Shown here: in pieces, positions 52,192 to 61,366 of the stretch
Numbering within the stretch: the first letter of the stretch is position 1
How the letters are laid out: every line of letters starts with the position of its first letter
From: Lactonifactor longoviformis DSM 17459
Lineage (GTDB): Bacteria > Bacillota > Clostridia > Lachnospirales > Lachnospiraceae
Direction of reading: 5' to 3'
DNA length: 64,000 nucleotides
Assembly: GCF_900129135.1 (NCBI RefSeq)
Contig: NZ_FQVI01000003.1
Coordinates: 186,001 to 250,000 of the forward strand
The notes under the pieces: generated by a model
What the model saw: the letters and a program-made list of their open reading frames with translations, nothing else
The model's database searches: none
Told to the model about the DNA's origin: nothing
Made by a program: the position numbers and the translations under genes

Positions 52192-53073
52192 ATGAGCGAT
52201 AGAAAGAGTAAAAGAGAAAGAAAAACAGGTTATTACTTACTTGCCGCACCCGCTATACTTTTAAGCCTGTCTGTGGTTTTGATTCCGGCAGTTACCACCA
52301 TTTATGCTTCATTCACGGAATGGAACGGCATGGGAGAGATGAAATGGATAGGACTGCAGAACTTCAAAGATATTCTGGGCGATCCAATTTTCATGACATC
52401 TTTGAAGAATAATTTTAGATGGACGCTTATTTTTCTCATCGTCCCGGTAACCATAGGGATGGTTGCGGCAGTCCTGTTGATCAACATGAAGAAGACCAAA
52501 AATATGTTTCAGACCTTTTATCTGATTCCCTATATTCTGGCACCTTCTACCAATGCAGTAATTTGGCTGAATATCATGTTTTCCCCTAATGCAGGGGTGA
52601 TTGGATACTTGAAGGACCTGGGGCTGGATATTTCATCACCGTTAGGTAATATGTCTTCCGCGCTCTACGGTGTAGTTGGAGTAGATATATGGCATTACTG
52701 GGGTTTTTTGACCGTGATTTATCTGGCGGCTCTGCGGCAGACACCAATAGACCAGATTGAGTCGGCACGGGTAGAAGGGGGAAATGCATGGCAGATCTAT
52801 CGTTATATATATCTGCCAAACATTATGCCTACCGTAAAGTTGATGTTTGTTATGATTGTGATCTATTCATTCCTTTCTTTTGATTATGTATATCTTCTGA
52901 CAGGAGGGGGACCTGCCCATGCCACGGAATTGCTGAGCACCTTTGCCTACAGTACGGCATTTTCTGCCTTTAAGTTCGGGCGCAGCGCCGCTGTATCTGT
53001 AGTGATGGGGATTTTCGGAAGTGTTGCAGCATTTTGCTATGTTTGGATAAGCAGAAAGGATGTGGCTGAATAA
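52192..53073 (+). CDS. ABC transporter permease, MalF/UgpA type (cluster 2)
   Basis: 293 residues, about six membrane helices. EAA loop ESARVEGGNAWQIYRYIYLP near residue 190, with EGGN where cluster 1 has DGAN. Paralogue of the protein at 19748. It overlaps the next permease start by one base (TAATG). Confidence 0.92.
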   Translation: MSDRKSKRERKTGYYLLAAPAILLSLSVVLIPAVTTIYASFTEWNGMGEMKWIGLQNFKDILGDPIFMTSLKNNFRWTLIFLIVPVTIGMVAAVLLINMKKTKNMFQTFYLIPYILAPSTNAVIWLNIMFSPNAGVIGYLKDLGLDISSPLGNMSSALYGVVGVDIWHYWGFLTVIYLAALRQTPIDQIESARVEGGNAWQIYRYIYLPNIMPTVKLMFVMIVIYSFLSFDYVYLLTGGGPAHATELLSTFAYSTAFSAFKFGRSAAVSVVMGIFGSVAAFCYVWISRKDVAE

Positions 53074-53903
53074 TGAAAAGGAAGCAGGTCATTCATAAAG
53101 TTATTATCGTAGTTATTCTGGCAGTTCTATCAGTCATTGCCCTTACACCGGTGCTTCTGGTATTGGTGAATAGTTTTAAGACGCACGCGGAGATTGTAGC
53201 GAATCCACTGGCCTGGCCGAAAGAATTCTCTTTTTACAATTACCAGCAGGCTTGGGAGCTGGGCAAGTTTGGGGAAGGATTTGCTAATAGTATCAAGCTT
53301 TCCGGAACCGCCGTTGTGGTTGGAGTACTTGCATCCGCAGGATGCGGATATGTCATTGCGGGAAAGAAAATTAAGATGTGGGGCATGATTCTGATCTACT
53401 TCATGCTGGTGACAACGGTTCCCATGCAGCTGTTTTTACTGCCTTTGTACTCCACGTTTGTCAAATTAGGACTCATGGGGAATCCATTTGCCGCAGGAGT
53501 GGTAATTGCGGCATGGAATCTTCCCCTGCCTATCTTCCTTATGCGTACCTTCTTCCTGAAAATACCAAGGGATCTGGAAGAAGCAGCGCGTATTGACGGG
53601 GCAGGAACCTTTCAGGTATTTACTAAGGTGATGCTGCCCATCGTCTCGCCGGGACTGATAACAGTAGCCGTAATTGTAGCACTGAATTCCTGGAATGAAT
53701 ATCTGTTAAGTTCCACTTTGCTCCAGGGGGAGACAAATTTTACGGCAACCATTAAGTTTTTAAATTTAAATGGAACATTCTCCAGAGATATGAGTATTAT
53801 CATGTCGGGAGCAGTAATTATGATTGTTCCGGTGGTTATTGTATTCCTTCTGCTGCAGAAATATTTTATTGAAGGTATGACCGGCGGATCGGTAAAAGGA
53901 TAA
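53073..53903 (+). CDS. ABC transporter permease, MalG type (cluster 2)
   Basis: 276 residues, same length as its cluster 1 paralogue (20623). EAA loop EEAARIDGAGTFQVFTKVML. The C-terminus FIEGMTGGSVKG corresponds to VVDGLTAGSVKE. Forms the channel with the preceding permease; the ATPase is not encoded here. Confidence 0.92.
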   Translation: MKRKQVIHKVIIVVILAVLSVIALTPVLLVLVNSFKTHAEIVANPLAWPKEFSFYNYQQAWELGKFGEGFANSIKLSGTAVVVGVLASAGCGYVIAGKKIKMWGMILIYFMLVTTVPMQLFLLPLYSTFVKLGLMGNPFAAGVVIAAWNLPLPIFLMRTFFLKIPRDLEEAARIDGAGTFQVFTKVMLPIVSPGLITVAVIVALNSWNEYLLSSTLLQGETNFTATIKFLNLNGTFSRDMSIIMSGAVIMIVPVVIVFLLLQKYFIEGMTGGSVKG

Positions 53904-53927
53904 TAAAAATAATATTGGAGGTTAGTG

Positions 53928-56054
53928 ATGATTAGCAAGACATACAGCGAACAAATCTATGCAGGAGTGTTAGGAAAAATCATAGGAGTATATATGGGGA
54001 GGCCAGTGGAAGGTTGGTCCTATGAAAACATTGTAAATGAATTCGGTAAAATAGAGAATTATGTGGCTGAGCACAATGGTTTCCCTCTAATTGTTCCAGA
54101 TGACGATATATCCGGCACTTTTGTATTTTACCGTGCCCTTGAGGACAACGGCTATCCGAAAGACGTGACGGCGGATCAGATTGGACAGACTTGGCTGAAT
54201 TATATTATAGAAGACAAAACCATACTCTGGTGGGGCGGCCTGGCAAGATCTACAGAGCACTCTGCCTATCTAAGATTAAAACAGGGAGTAAAACCTCCTT
54301 ACAGCGGCTCTTTTGAATATAATGGACAATCTATTGCGGAAGCCATCGGATCACAGATTTTTATTGACACCTGGGCCATGAGTAATCCGGGAAATCCTGA
54401 ACGCGCTGCAAAAATGGCAAGAGAGGCAGCCATTGTAAGTCACGCAGGGATTGCAGTGGAGGCGGCCGTGTATCTGGCAGCCATTGAAGCCCTGGCTTTT
54501 GATATCAAAGACGTAGATGAATTGCTACGCAGTGCCAGAAAATACGTACAGGGGGAATATGGCAAAAAACTCCTGAAGCTTGTGGATGATGTGGTGGAAC
54601 AGTGCAGCCGGGCATCGGACTGGAGGCAGGTACGTGACTGGATCCAGGAGAATCACGGATACCATCTGTATCCCGGAAACTGCCCCATGGTACCCAATCA
54701 TCTGGCAGTGATCATGGCATTGAAAATGGCGGGGGATGATTTCCAGGAGAGCATTTCCATCGCTACAAGCGCGGGTTGGGATACGGACTGCAATGCAGGA
54801 AATGTAGGATGCTTAAACGGGATCCGTCTGGGTCTGGATGCTATCAATCACGGCGTTGACCTTAGAGGCCCCGTGGCTGACAGGATGCTGGTGGTAAGCT
54901 CCGACGGGGGGTCCTGTATCTCCGACGCAGTGCAGGAGAGCAGAAAGATTATTAAAGCAGCATCTGCCCTGGCAGGGGAAGCTGCAGAACTTCCGGAAAA
55001 TAGATTTGCATTTGAATACAGGGGATCTACCCAGGGCTTTATGCTTCATCCGGAACCCATCCATGTACAGGCAGCCACGGAAGTAAAGAATGCATGGGAA
55101 GAAAAGGGTGAGGCCGGACTTCAGATTACATATAAGAATCTGGGCAGAGGGGCAAAGGCCTCCGCGTCAGTGGCAACCTTTGTGGATCCTGCGCCAAAGG
55201 CAAAAGCCGGGACTTCTTATTTCGAAGTATACGCAAGTCCCTCCATTTATTCCGGCCAGACCGTGCACATGACGGTGAAATGCTTTGAGGTGGAAAATCC
55301 TGATTTGAAATTATTTATTGATTACTACGATCAGAATGACAGAATCAGCACCATAGAAGGGGATACGATAAGGCTGGAACCAGGTCTAAATGAAATTGCC
55401 TGGAAGGTGCCGGATACCACAGGCCGGTCCATCTACCGCCTGGGAATCCGGCTGAACAGTGACCATATGCTGAATGGATCTGTTGTAATAAAAAGCCTGG
55501 ACTGGAAAGGGTCTCCGGAACTCTTCCATATGGGAAAGGCCAATGAACTGACACCGGGTATCAGCCCCTTTGTGACACGTACACAGTGGCTGTCCGCGTT
55601 TATGACGTCGGTAAAACACTATGGTCCGGACTATCTGGCTACCATTTCCCTGTCCCATCCGGAAGAAAACGGAGTAATGACTATAGGAACTACGGACTGG
55701 GATGATTATTCCATAGAGACAAAGCTTCAGTTTGTACATGGCAACTGTGCGGGGGTTGTGGCAAGATCCAAAGGCCACAGAAGATACTATGCAGCTGTCT
55801 TCCGGGACAACAAGGCGGAGATCATAAAACGCTTTGACCGTGATGTGATATCTCTGGCTGCCACTGCGTTTCCCACCACAGATGATATGACACATGAAGT
55901 AAAACTGGAGGTAAAGGGAAACCGGCTGACCATGTTTATCGACGGAGAACAGAAAGTTGCCTGCACAGACGATACCTTTGCAAACGGAGCAGCAGGGTTC
56001 ATGGTGGATGAGGGTGCTATTGTGGCGGAAGGCCTCACGGTTAAAGGCGTGTAA
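53928..56054 (+). CDS. ADP-ribosylglycohydrolase-family protein with C-terminal beta-rich extension (cluster 2)
   Basis: 708 residues from ATG 53928, six bases after GGAGG; a GTG at 53925 is also possible. N-terminal glycohydrolase domain with PDDDISGTF and AGWDTDCNAGNVGCLNGIRL, identical in these motifs to the 28635 paralogue. The C-terminal ~350 residues repeat the same extra region (GTSYFEVYASPSIYSGQT; VARSKGHRRYYAAVF; GAAGFMVDEGAIV). The linker is a little longer than in cluster 1. No signal peptide, so probably cytoplasmic. Confidence 0.87.
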   Translation: MISKTYSEQIYAGVLGKIIGVYMGRPVEGWSYENIVNEFGKIENYVAEHNGFPLIVPDDDISGTFVFYRALEDNGYPKDVTADQIGQTWLNYIIEDKTILWWGGLARSTEHSAYLRLKQGVKPPYSGSFEYNGQSIAEAIGSQIFIDTWAMSNPGNPERAAKMAREAAIVSHAGIAVEAAVYLAAIEALAFDIKDVDELLRSARKYVQGEYGKKLLKLVDDVVEQCSRASDWRQVRDWIQENHGYHLYPGNCPMVPNHLAVIMALKMAGDDFQESISIATSAGWDTDCNAGNVGCLNGIRLGLDAINHGVDLRGPVADRMLVVSSDGGSCISDAVQESRKIIKAASALAGEAAELPENRFAFEYRGSTQGFMLHPEPIHVQAATEVKNAWEEKGEAGLQITYKNLGRGAKASASVATFVDPAPKAKAGTSYFEVYASPSIYSGQTVHMTVKCFEVENPDLKLFIDYYDQNDRISTIEGDTIRLEPGLNEIAWKVPDTTGRSIYRLGIRLNSDHMLNGSVVIKSLDWKGSPELFHMGKANELTPGISPFVTRTQWLSAFMTSVKHYGPDYLATISLSHPEENGVMTIGTTDWDDYSIETKLQFVHGNCAGVVARSKGHRRYYAAVFRDNKAEIIKRFDRDVISLAATAFPTTDDMTHEVKLEVKGNRLTMFIDGEQKVACTDDTFANGAAGFMVDEGAIVAEGLTVKGV

Positions 56055-56066
56055 GGGTTAATTGGC

Positions 56067-56966
56067 ATGGAATACGTAGTAGTATCAACTGCAGTGATGG
56101 ATGATATGACCCTGGCCGACGGAACTTATATGGGAAAGCTGCTGGGGGGAGCGGGCATTTACGCCCTATGCGGGGCCAAACTGTGGACGGATCAGGTGAT
56201 ATTAGTAACCGGGACCGGGCAGGATTTGTATGACAGGCATAAAAGCTGGTTTGAGAAGAACCAGCTTTCTACGGAGGGAATTACCATAAAGTCAGAATAC
56301 AGCCCGATATCAATTCTGCAGTATCAGGAGAATGGGGAGCGAACAGAAACGCCTCTTTACGGCGCGGAACATTATCAATGGATGGAGGCGGTTCCCCGCG
56401 AGATAGAGCCTCACTGCAGGGATGCCAAAGGGGTATATATATTTAAGGGCACGGATTCAGGCTATTGGAACGAAATTCTGGACTTAAAGAAACAGTATGG
56501 GTTCCGTATCCTGTGGGAGCTGAACGGGGATTATGCCTGCCCCCAGTATGCGAATGCTGTCAGGAGTATCGCAGAAGGGATTGATGTTTTTTCCATTAAT
56601 GCAGCGGAGGCAAAAAGGTTGTTTGGGTGTGAGGAGGCAGAAGCGGTGGAACGGCTCCGGTCTATGGGAGTGCCTCTCGTCTACTACCGGAGAGGTTCCA
56701 AAGGGGCTTATATGATAACTTCCCGGGAGATTCAGGATGTTCCCGGGGTACAAAACCTTGCAGTAATAGATTCCACAGGAGGAGGCAACAGTTCCTCCGC
56801 CGGAGTACTTTATGGTTATTGTGAGGGACTTGGACCAAAGGAATGCGGTATCCTTGGCAGTATATCCGCCGCATCCTGCATTACCCAGTATGCTGTCCCG
56901 GAAAACATAGATGACGGGCTTCGCAGAAATGCTGAGAGGCTGAGAAGACAGATGATGGAGGAGTAA
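56067..56966 (+). CDS. PfkB-family sugar kinase-like protein with GAGD to GGGN change (cluster 2)
   Basis: 299 residues. VVSTAVMDDMTLADG near the start, LLGGAGIYALCGAKLW and the signature AVIDSTGGGNSSSAGVL, with Asn241 in place of the catalytic Asp. Shares this, and the following Ser-Ser, with the cluster 1 protein at 25832. The normal kinase of this cluster is the separate gene at 48799. Ribosome site is weak. The next gene starts 4 bp after the stop. Confidence 0.83.
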   Translation: MEYVVVSTAVMDDMTLADGTYMGKLLGGAGIYALCGAKLWTDQVILVTGTGQDLYDRHKSWFEKNQLSTEGITIKSEYSPISILQYQENGERTETPLYGAEHYQWMEAVPREIEPHCRDAKGVYIFKGTDSGYWNEILDLKKQYGFRILWELNGDYACPQYANAVRSIAEGIDVFSINAAEAKRLFGCEEAEAVERLRSMGVPLVYYRRGSKGAYMITSREIQDVPGVQNLAVIDSTGGGNSSSAGVLYGYCEGLGPKECGILGSISAASCITQYAVPENIDDGLRRNAERLRRQMMEE

Positions 56967-56970
56967 AAGA

Positions 56971-57891
56971 TTGGGGAAATTAAGCGATAAAATCAGGGCA
57001 AAAGAGTCAATCAGACAGATCCATACACAGTATGAATATGACAAAAACATCCCGGAAAAGGGATTTTATATCCAGGGAAAGCCGGCGTTGACCCAGATAG
57101 ATACCTCCCAGGTGGGAGAGTTTGTCCTAATCTGTGTCAGGGATGCCCTGTGCTCTTATGACCAGGATCCGGCTAAAGTCATTGCCGGAAAACTGAATAA
57201 TGCCCGTATGATAGGTCAGTCCGGAATGTATCTGTCCTACAGCGGATATTACAAAGGAGCCTCTATTACTGTGGTGAGCGGAGGCAGCGGCGCTCCTGAG
57301 ATGGAAATGATTTTATATGACTATATGGAACATACGGATGCTCATACCTTTCTAAGAGTAGGGGGCTCCGGAGGCTTTGGGGATGAGGTGAATCCTGGGG
57401 ATGTGGTGATTTCCAGCGGAGCGGTACGGGCAGAGGGAATGACAAGAGCCTATATTGATGCCGGATATCCGGCGGCCAGCCATTATGAGGTGGTCTGTGC
57501 TATGGTGGAAGCTGCAGAGAAGATTGGCCATCCCTATCATGTGGGGGTGACCGTGTCCAGTGACAGTGACTATGTAGGCGGAGGACGTCCAGGAGTGGGC
57601 GGATATCTTCAGCCGGAAAACATAGAAAAGGCAGGGAGCTATAACCGGGCTGGCTGTCTGAACGGAGACAGGGAGTCTTCCGCCATTATTACTCTTTCAG
57701 CCTTATTTCAGCGCCGGGGAGGCTCTGTTTGTTCCGTGGCGGATAACATATGTACTGGAAGAAAGTTCAGTGCCGGGGCCGGACACAACGTGGCCGTGGA
57801 TATTGCCCTGGAAGGCTGCGCCATACTGAAGCGGATGGACGAAGAAAAAAAGGGAAAACCATACTGGCATCCCGGACTGGCGCAAGATTAA
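56971..57891 (+). CDS. Nucleoside phosphorylase-like protein, PNP/UDP superfamily (cluster 2)
   Basis: 306 residues, TTG start at 56971 supported by GGAGGAG upstream. VVSGGSGAPEMEMILYDYM, TFLRVGGSGGFG and GDVVISSGAVRAEGMTRAY correspond to the protein at 26770. The ribose-site segment is GDRESSAIITL (Asp233, Glu235), again DRE instead of EME. It pairs with the GGGN PfkB-like protein as in cluster 1. Likely acts on an N-ribosyl compound; activity not certain. Confidence 0.8.
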   Translation: MGKLSDKIRAKESIRQIHTQYEYDKNIPEKGFYIQGKPALTQIDTSQVGEFVLICVRDALCSYDQDPAKVIAGKLNNARMIGQSGMYLSYSGYYKGASITVVSGGSGAPEMEMILYDYMEHTDAHTFLRVGGSGGFGDEVNPGDVVISSGAVRAEGMTRAYIDAGYPAASHYEVVCAMVEAAEKIGHPYHVGVTVSSDSDYVGGGRPGVGGYLQPENIEKAGSYNRAGCLNGDRESSAIITLSALFQRRGGSVCSVADNICTGRKFSAGAGHNVAVDIALEGCAILKRMDEEKKGKPYWHPGLAQD

Positions 57892-57921
57892 CTAAGCTAT
57901 GAGTATGAAGGAAGAAAGCAA

Positions 57922-58671
57922 ATGAAAAAAATAGATGCAACAGAAGCAAGGCCGCTTATCTGGGAAGAACTGAGAAAAGTGGCCAGGCCCGACTCCCGTT
58001 TCAGCTGGGAGTTCGGGGAATTTATTACCGATTATGAAGGCAGCGGCGAGGGCGCCCGGCGGTTTTGCCAGACAGAGCTGTATCAGAACGCAAAGGTGAT
58101 TTTTGTCACACCGGACAATAACCTGGAACGCCTCAGGGAACAGGTGATCAGAGACAAAAAAACACTGGTAATGACGAATTACGGGATTACCAGAGGCTTT
58201 TTTCTGGTAACACCTGATGCGGTTCCGGAAGGGAAGGAAGAACTGGCCTCTTTGCTGGACGGGGTGGGAAGATATTGGAAGCATCAGACCCTAAAGCAAT
58301 TAAAAGCGTCTGTGGGAAGAATTGACGTGCTGGTGTCAGGGGCTTCCGCCATTACCCCCGGAGGCGTACGGTTTGGAAAAGGCCACGGGTATTTTGATCT
58401 GGAGTGGGCGATGCTGTACACCATGGGAATTGTGGATACGGAAACTCCGGTGGTAGCTGCAGGCCACGACTGCCAGATCATGGACGCGGACGTGGCTGTG
58501 AGGGAGTTTGACACGGCTATTGATTATATTGTCACTCCTACCAGGGTGATAAAAACCAGGAATGAGTATCCCAAACCCACAAAAGGGGTTATCTGGAGCC
58601 TGCTGGAACCAGAGATGAGAGCACAGATTCCGCCATTGTATGAACTATGGTGTAACATTCACTGCAAATAA
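57922..58671 (+). CDS. 5-formyltetrahydrofolate cyclo-ligase-like protein
   Basis: 249 residues. The characteristic VRFGKGHGYFDLEWAML segment around residue 152 and IDYIVTPTRVIKT match the MTHFS/YgfA family, but the N-terminal substrate part is divergent (VFVTPDNNLERLREQVIRDKK). True cyclo-ligases are shorter (~180-200 residues), so another ATP-dependent activity is possible. AAGGAAG precedes ATG 57922. Present only in cluster 2. Confidence 0.78.
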   Translation: MKKIDATEARPLIWEELRKVARPDSRFSWEFGEFITDYEGSGEGARRFCQTELYQNAKVIFVTPDNNLERLREQVIRDKKTLVMTNYGITRGFFLVTPDAVPEGKEELASLLDGVGRYWKHQTLKQLKASVGRIDVLVSGASAITPGGVRFGKGHGYFDLEWAMLYTMGIVDTETPVVAAGHDCQIMDADVAVREFDTAIDYIVTPTRVIKTRNEYPKPTKGVIWSLLEPEMRAQIPPLYELWCNIHCK

Positions 58672-58684
58672 GTAGGAGGTATGA

Positions 58685-59824
58685 ATGGAAGGATATGATA
58701 ATCCAATGAGACGGCAGGTATTCAGCCTGCCGGATTTAATAGAGCAGCAGGTCAGTGACTTAATTCCTAAAATTGCGGACCTGTGGACTCGGGAGGAAGC
58801 GCTGTGTATTCAGAAAATCATCCTCACCGGTTGCGGGGACTCCTATGCCGCATGTATGGCGGAGAAGTATACCTTTGAGACGCTGACCGGAATTCCCACA
58901 GAGGCAGTCCCGGCCCTTGATCTGGCCAGATATTACTGCAAGGAACAGTTCGGCCAGGATAAGGGGAATCCCCTGGTGATTGCTGTCAGTAATTCCGGAA
59001 ATGTGGCCAGGGTCTCTGAGGCAGTGCAGCGGGCCGGTATGCATGGATCTATGACCTTGGGAATCACAGGAAACCGGCACTCAGAGCTGGGAAGACACAG
59101 TGAAAAAATCCTCTGTTCGCAGATCCCGACTTTTGAAAACGCACCGGGAACCAGGAGCTATCTTGTGAGTATCCTGGCGCTGAATCTTCTGGCTGTCCGC
59201 TTAGGAGAGCTGAGAAGAAACTATACTTCTGAAATGGGGGATCGCTACCGGAAGGATATCAGAAACCAGTCTGATTTGTTAAGAGAACTGCTTCCCCAAA
59301 TGGACGGAATCTGCCTGGAGGTTGCCCGTCAGTGGAAGGACTGTCCTTGTTATGAATATGTGGGGGCCGGATTTGACTATGCAGCAGCCTGGTTCGGACA
59401 TGCCAAGATTTTGGAGGCGGTGGGAAAGTTCGTCATGCACTGCAATGCGGAGGACTGGCATCACCTGAATTTCTTCGCCAGGGAGGCAGATAAGATAGGA
59501 ACTGTGGTAGTGTGCAATACGGCTAATCCGGCCGTGAGCAGAACGAAAGAAATGGTAAGGTATGCGCAAAAGCTGGGGCGTCCGCTGGCAATAATAACCG
59601 ACGGGGGCCCCGAGGATTTTGACAGCGTAAGGGCTGCCTATATCCAGGTACACGCCCCGGTATATCCCATTCATATGCCTGTCACGCATTTTGCTCCTCT
59701 GTGTCTCATGGCAGGGTATCTGTCAGCTATAACAGGAGAAACTTACGGGAGAGACGGCGAAGGACCCTGGGAGTTCAGCAAGGGAGGCCGCTGCGTGAGA
59801 GAAAGTGAGATCATAATCAGGTAA
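58685..59824 (+). CDS. SIS domain sugar-phosphate isomerase/deglycase-like protein (cluster 2)
   Basis: 379 residues, paralogue of the protein at 21476 (380 residues). First SIS: TGCGDSYAACMAEKYTFE and IAVSNSGNVARVSEA. Second SIS: YVGAGFDYAAAWFGHAK with CNAEDWHHLNFF, in which Glu and His recur. AGGAGG lies 6 nt before ATG 58685. Substrate unknown. Its position late in cluster 2 differs from cluster 1, where SIS follows the permeases. Confidence 0.85.
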   Translation: MEGYDNPMRRQVFSLPDLIEQQVSDLIPKIADLWTREEALCIQKIILTGCGDSYAACMAEKYTFETLTGIPTEAVPALDLARYYCKEQFGQDKGNPLVIAVSNSGNVARVSEAVQRAGMHGSMTLGITGNRHSELGRHSEKILCSQIPTFENAPGTRSYLVSILALNLLAVRLGELRRNYTSEMGDRYRKDIRNQSDLLRELLPQMDGICLEVARQWKDCPCYEYVGAGFDYAAAWFGHAKILEAVGKFVMHCNAEDWHHLNFFAREADKIGTVVVCNTANPAVSRTKEMVRYAQKLGRPLAIITDGGPEDFDSVRAAYIQVHAPVYPIHMPVTHFAPLCLMAGYLSAITGETYGRDGEGPWEFSKGGRCVRESEIIIR

Positions 59825-59840
59825 TAGAGGGAGAGATATA

Positions 59841-60479
59841 ATGTTGTTTTTAAGAAAGGGCGCTCTTTATTTGGGAGGAATGATTATCCTCACATTGGGA
59901 CAGCGGCTGTTTGTGGAGGCAGGCTTGGGGGCAGACGCACTGGATGCTCTCTGTGTGGGACTGTCTGAGAGCGCGGGGCTTACCCCGGGAACATGGGTGG
60001 CGGCCACCGCCTTTCTCATGATGTGTACAGCAGCAGTCTTATCCGGAAGAAAACCATTGGCGGGAGGGTTGGTGTCCTCATTTATCTTCGGCGTATTCTT
60101 TGATCTGTGGGCACGGTTTTTTCAACACTTTTACGAACCAGACAGTATGGGGATCCGTATCTTGATGTACGGAGCAGGAATTCTTTTAGGCCCTCTGGGA
60201 ACAGCCATATATTTTAAAAGCGGGTTTGCCAAAAGTGCATTGGATGATTTTATTTTTGCAATAAAAGACAGGCTCCATCTTAGTATTAGAGTGACGAAAA
60301 CGTCTGTTGAGATCGGACTGTGCACGCTGGCATTTTTGTTCGGCGGACCTATTGGCATTGCAACTATTCTTACTGCGGTACTCTACGGGCCTCTTCTGCA
60401 GGGATTTATGAATAGGCTGGACAATATGTGCACCATATGTGTAAGGAGTGGATTACATGGCTTTGTTAAGAAAATTTGA
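59841..60479 (+). CDS. YczE/YitT-like membrane protein
   Basis: 212 residues, about five to six hydrophobic helices. LGQRLFVEAGLGADALDALCVGLS and FGVFFDLWARFF match the YczE/YyaS/YitT group, whose function is unknown. It has no counterpart in cluster 1. GGGAGAGA precedes ATG 59841. The end overlaps the shortened YjbQ gene by 23 bp. A role in releasing or admitting a pathway product is possible. Confidence 0.8.
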   Translation: MLFLRKGALYLGGMIILTLGQRLFVEAGLGADALDALCVGLSESAGLTPGTWVAATAFLMMCTAAVLSGRKPLAGGLVSSFIFGVFFDLWARFFQHFYEPDSMGIRILMYGAGILLGPLGTAIYFKSGFAKSALDDFIFAIKDRLHLSIRVTKTSVEIGLCTLAFLFGGPIGIATILTAVLYGPLLQGFMNRLDNMCTICVRSGLHGFVKKI

Positions 60480-60780
60480 GATAAGCACAGTGTATAATGA
60501 TATTTACGATATTACAGATAGTATAAAGGAGACTGTGAGTAAGAGCGGGGTGCAGGAGGAAATATGCAGGCTGATTCCCACCAGAATTGACTTTCATCAT
60601 CAGCATGATAGTCCGCAGGATGCTGCGGGCCATGTTAAGTCAGCACTGCTGGGAATAGAAAGGATGTTCATTATCCATAAGGGAAAATTGCTGGTTGGCG
60701 GTTCCCAGGGAATCTACTTTCTGGAGTTCGATGGACCCAGGAACAGGGAGTATTATGTGAAGGTGATAGGAGACGTATAA
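60457..60780 (+). pseudogene. YjbQ / UPF0047 family protein with internal deletion (cluster 2)
   Basis: 107 residues from ATG 60457 (AAGGAG 8 nt upstream); an in-frame GTG lies at 60448. The frame is intact, but compared with 22629 about 28 residues are missing between GVQE and EICRLIPTR, which removes the HTTAG motif and the DETDFGDIKG segment. The C-terminal GGSQGIYFLEFDGPRNR remains. The loss of a conserved active-site motif makes the usual activity unlikely, hence pseudogene or neofunctionalised remnant. Confidence 0.75.
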
Positions 60781-60809
60781 CATATTGATATATCTTCACA
60801 AAAACCTTG

Positions 60810-61200
60810 TCAATAACTTTTGAAAATGCCACTTTTTAAATAGGCTCTTCTATGAGGAGCGAATTTCTGGCCGTTGCCAAACCATTCAAAAGGAGCTGCA
60901 TCCACCTGAATGAGTTTCCCGACATAGGCCTTACGCTTGCCCCCAATGGGGGCGATTTTTATTTTTTTTCTTCTGAGGGCTTTGAATGCCAGCATTTTTA
61001 GTATACTAAGAAGAGAGGAATATGATATAGTAATGTCATACTTGTCTTTGAGAATTTTTTGAAAGTGAAGGAAGTTGGCCTGCGAATACTCTGGGAAAGA
61101 GTGGATAGCAAGGACAGCTTCTTTTTCTTTGTCAGAAAGAGTGTGCACAGGCTTTCTACCAGTATTTCCATGAATGAGGGAGGATGCGCCAGAAGAGAGG
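60810..61200 (-). pseudogene. Transposase fragment, ISNCY/IS1202-like
   Basis: The minus strand encodes, without the normal N-terminus, GASSLIHGNTGRKPVHTLSD, then KDKYDITISYSSLLSILK and KLIQVDAAPFEWFGNGQ, the first DDE-domain motif of IS1202-like transposases. The frame ends at SGIFKSY; neither the N-terminal helix-turn-helix nor the rest of the DDE domain is present. Degraded and inactive. No inverted repeats were found. It marks the right edge of cluster 2. Confidence 0.75.
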
Positions 61201-61302
61201 ATTCTTTCATACTATTATAGGTTCCACAAAAGTGACATTTTCATAAGTGAATCCTAACGCGATATTATCACAAGTTAACAACAATAACGAAAGGAGAAAT
61301 AG

Positions 61303-61331
61303 TTGTGATATAATAGGAAAAAAGTTATAAT
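61303..61331 (+). promoter_or_regulatory. Lipoprotein promoter, related to the one at 47482
   Basis: TTGTGA (61303-61308), 17-bp spacer, perfect TATAAT (61326-61331). Nearly the same block as at 47482-47510. The leader from about 61338 to 61490 contains the second 50-bp repeat copy. Confidence 0.75.
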
Positions 61332-61366
61332 ATATAGAAGCAGGAGTATTGTTAATAGTACAAGGG

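Noticed and set aside
60998-61210. Separate 70-residue minus-strand gene
   Set aside because: It is another frame over the transposase remnant.
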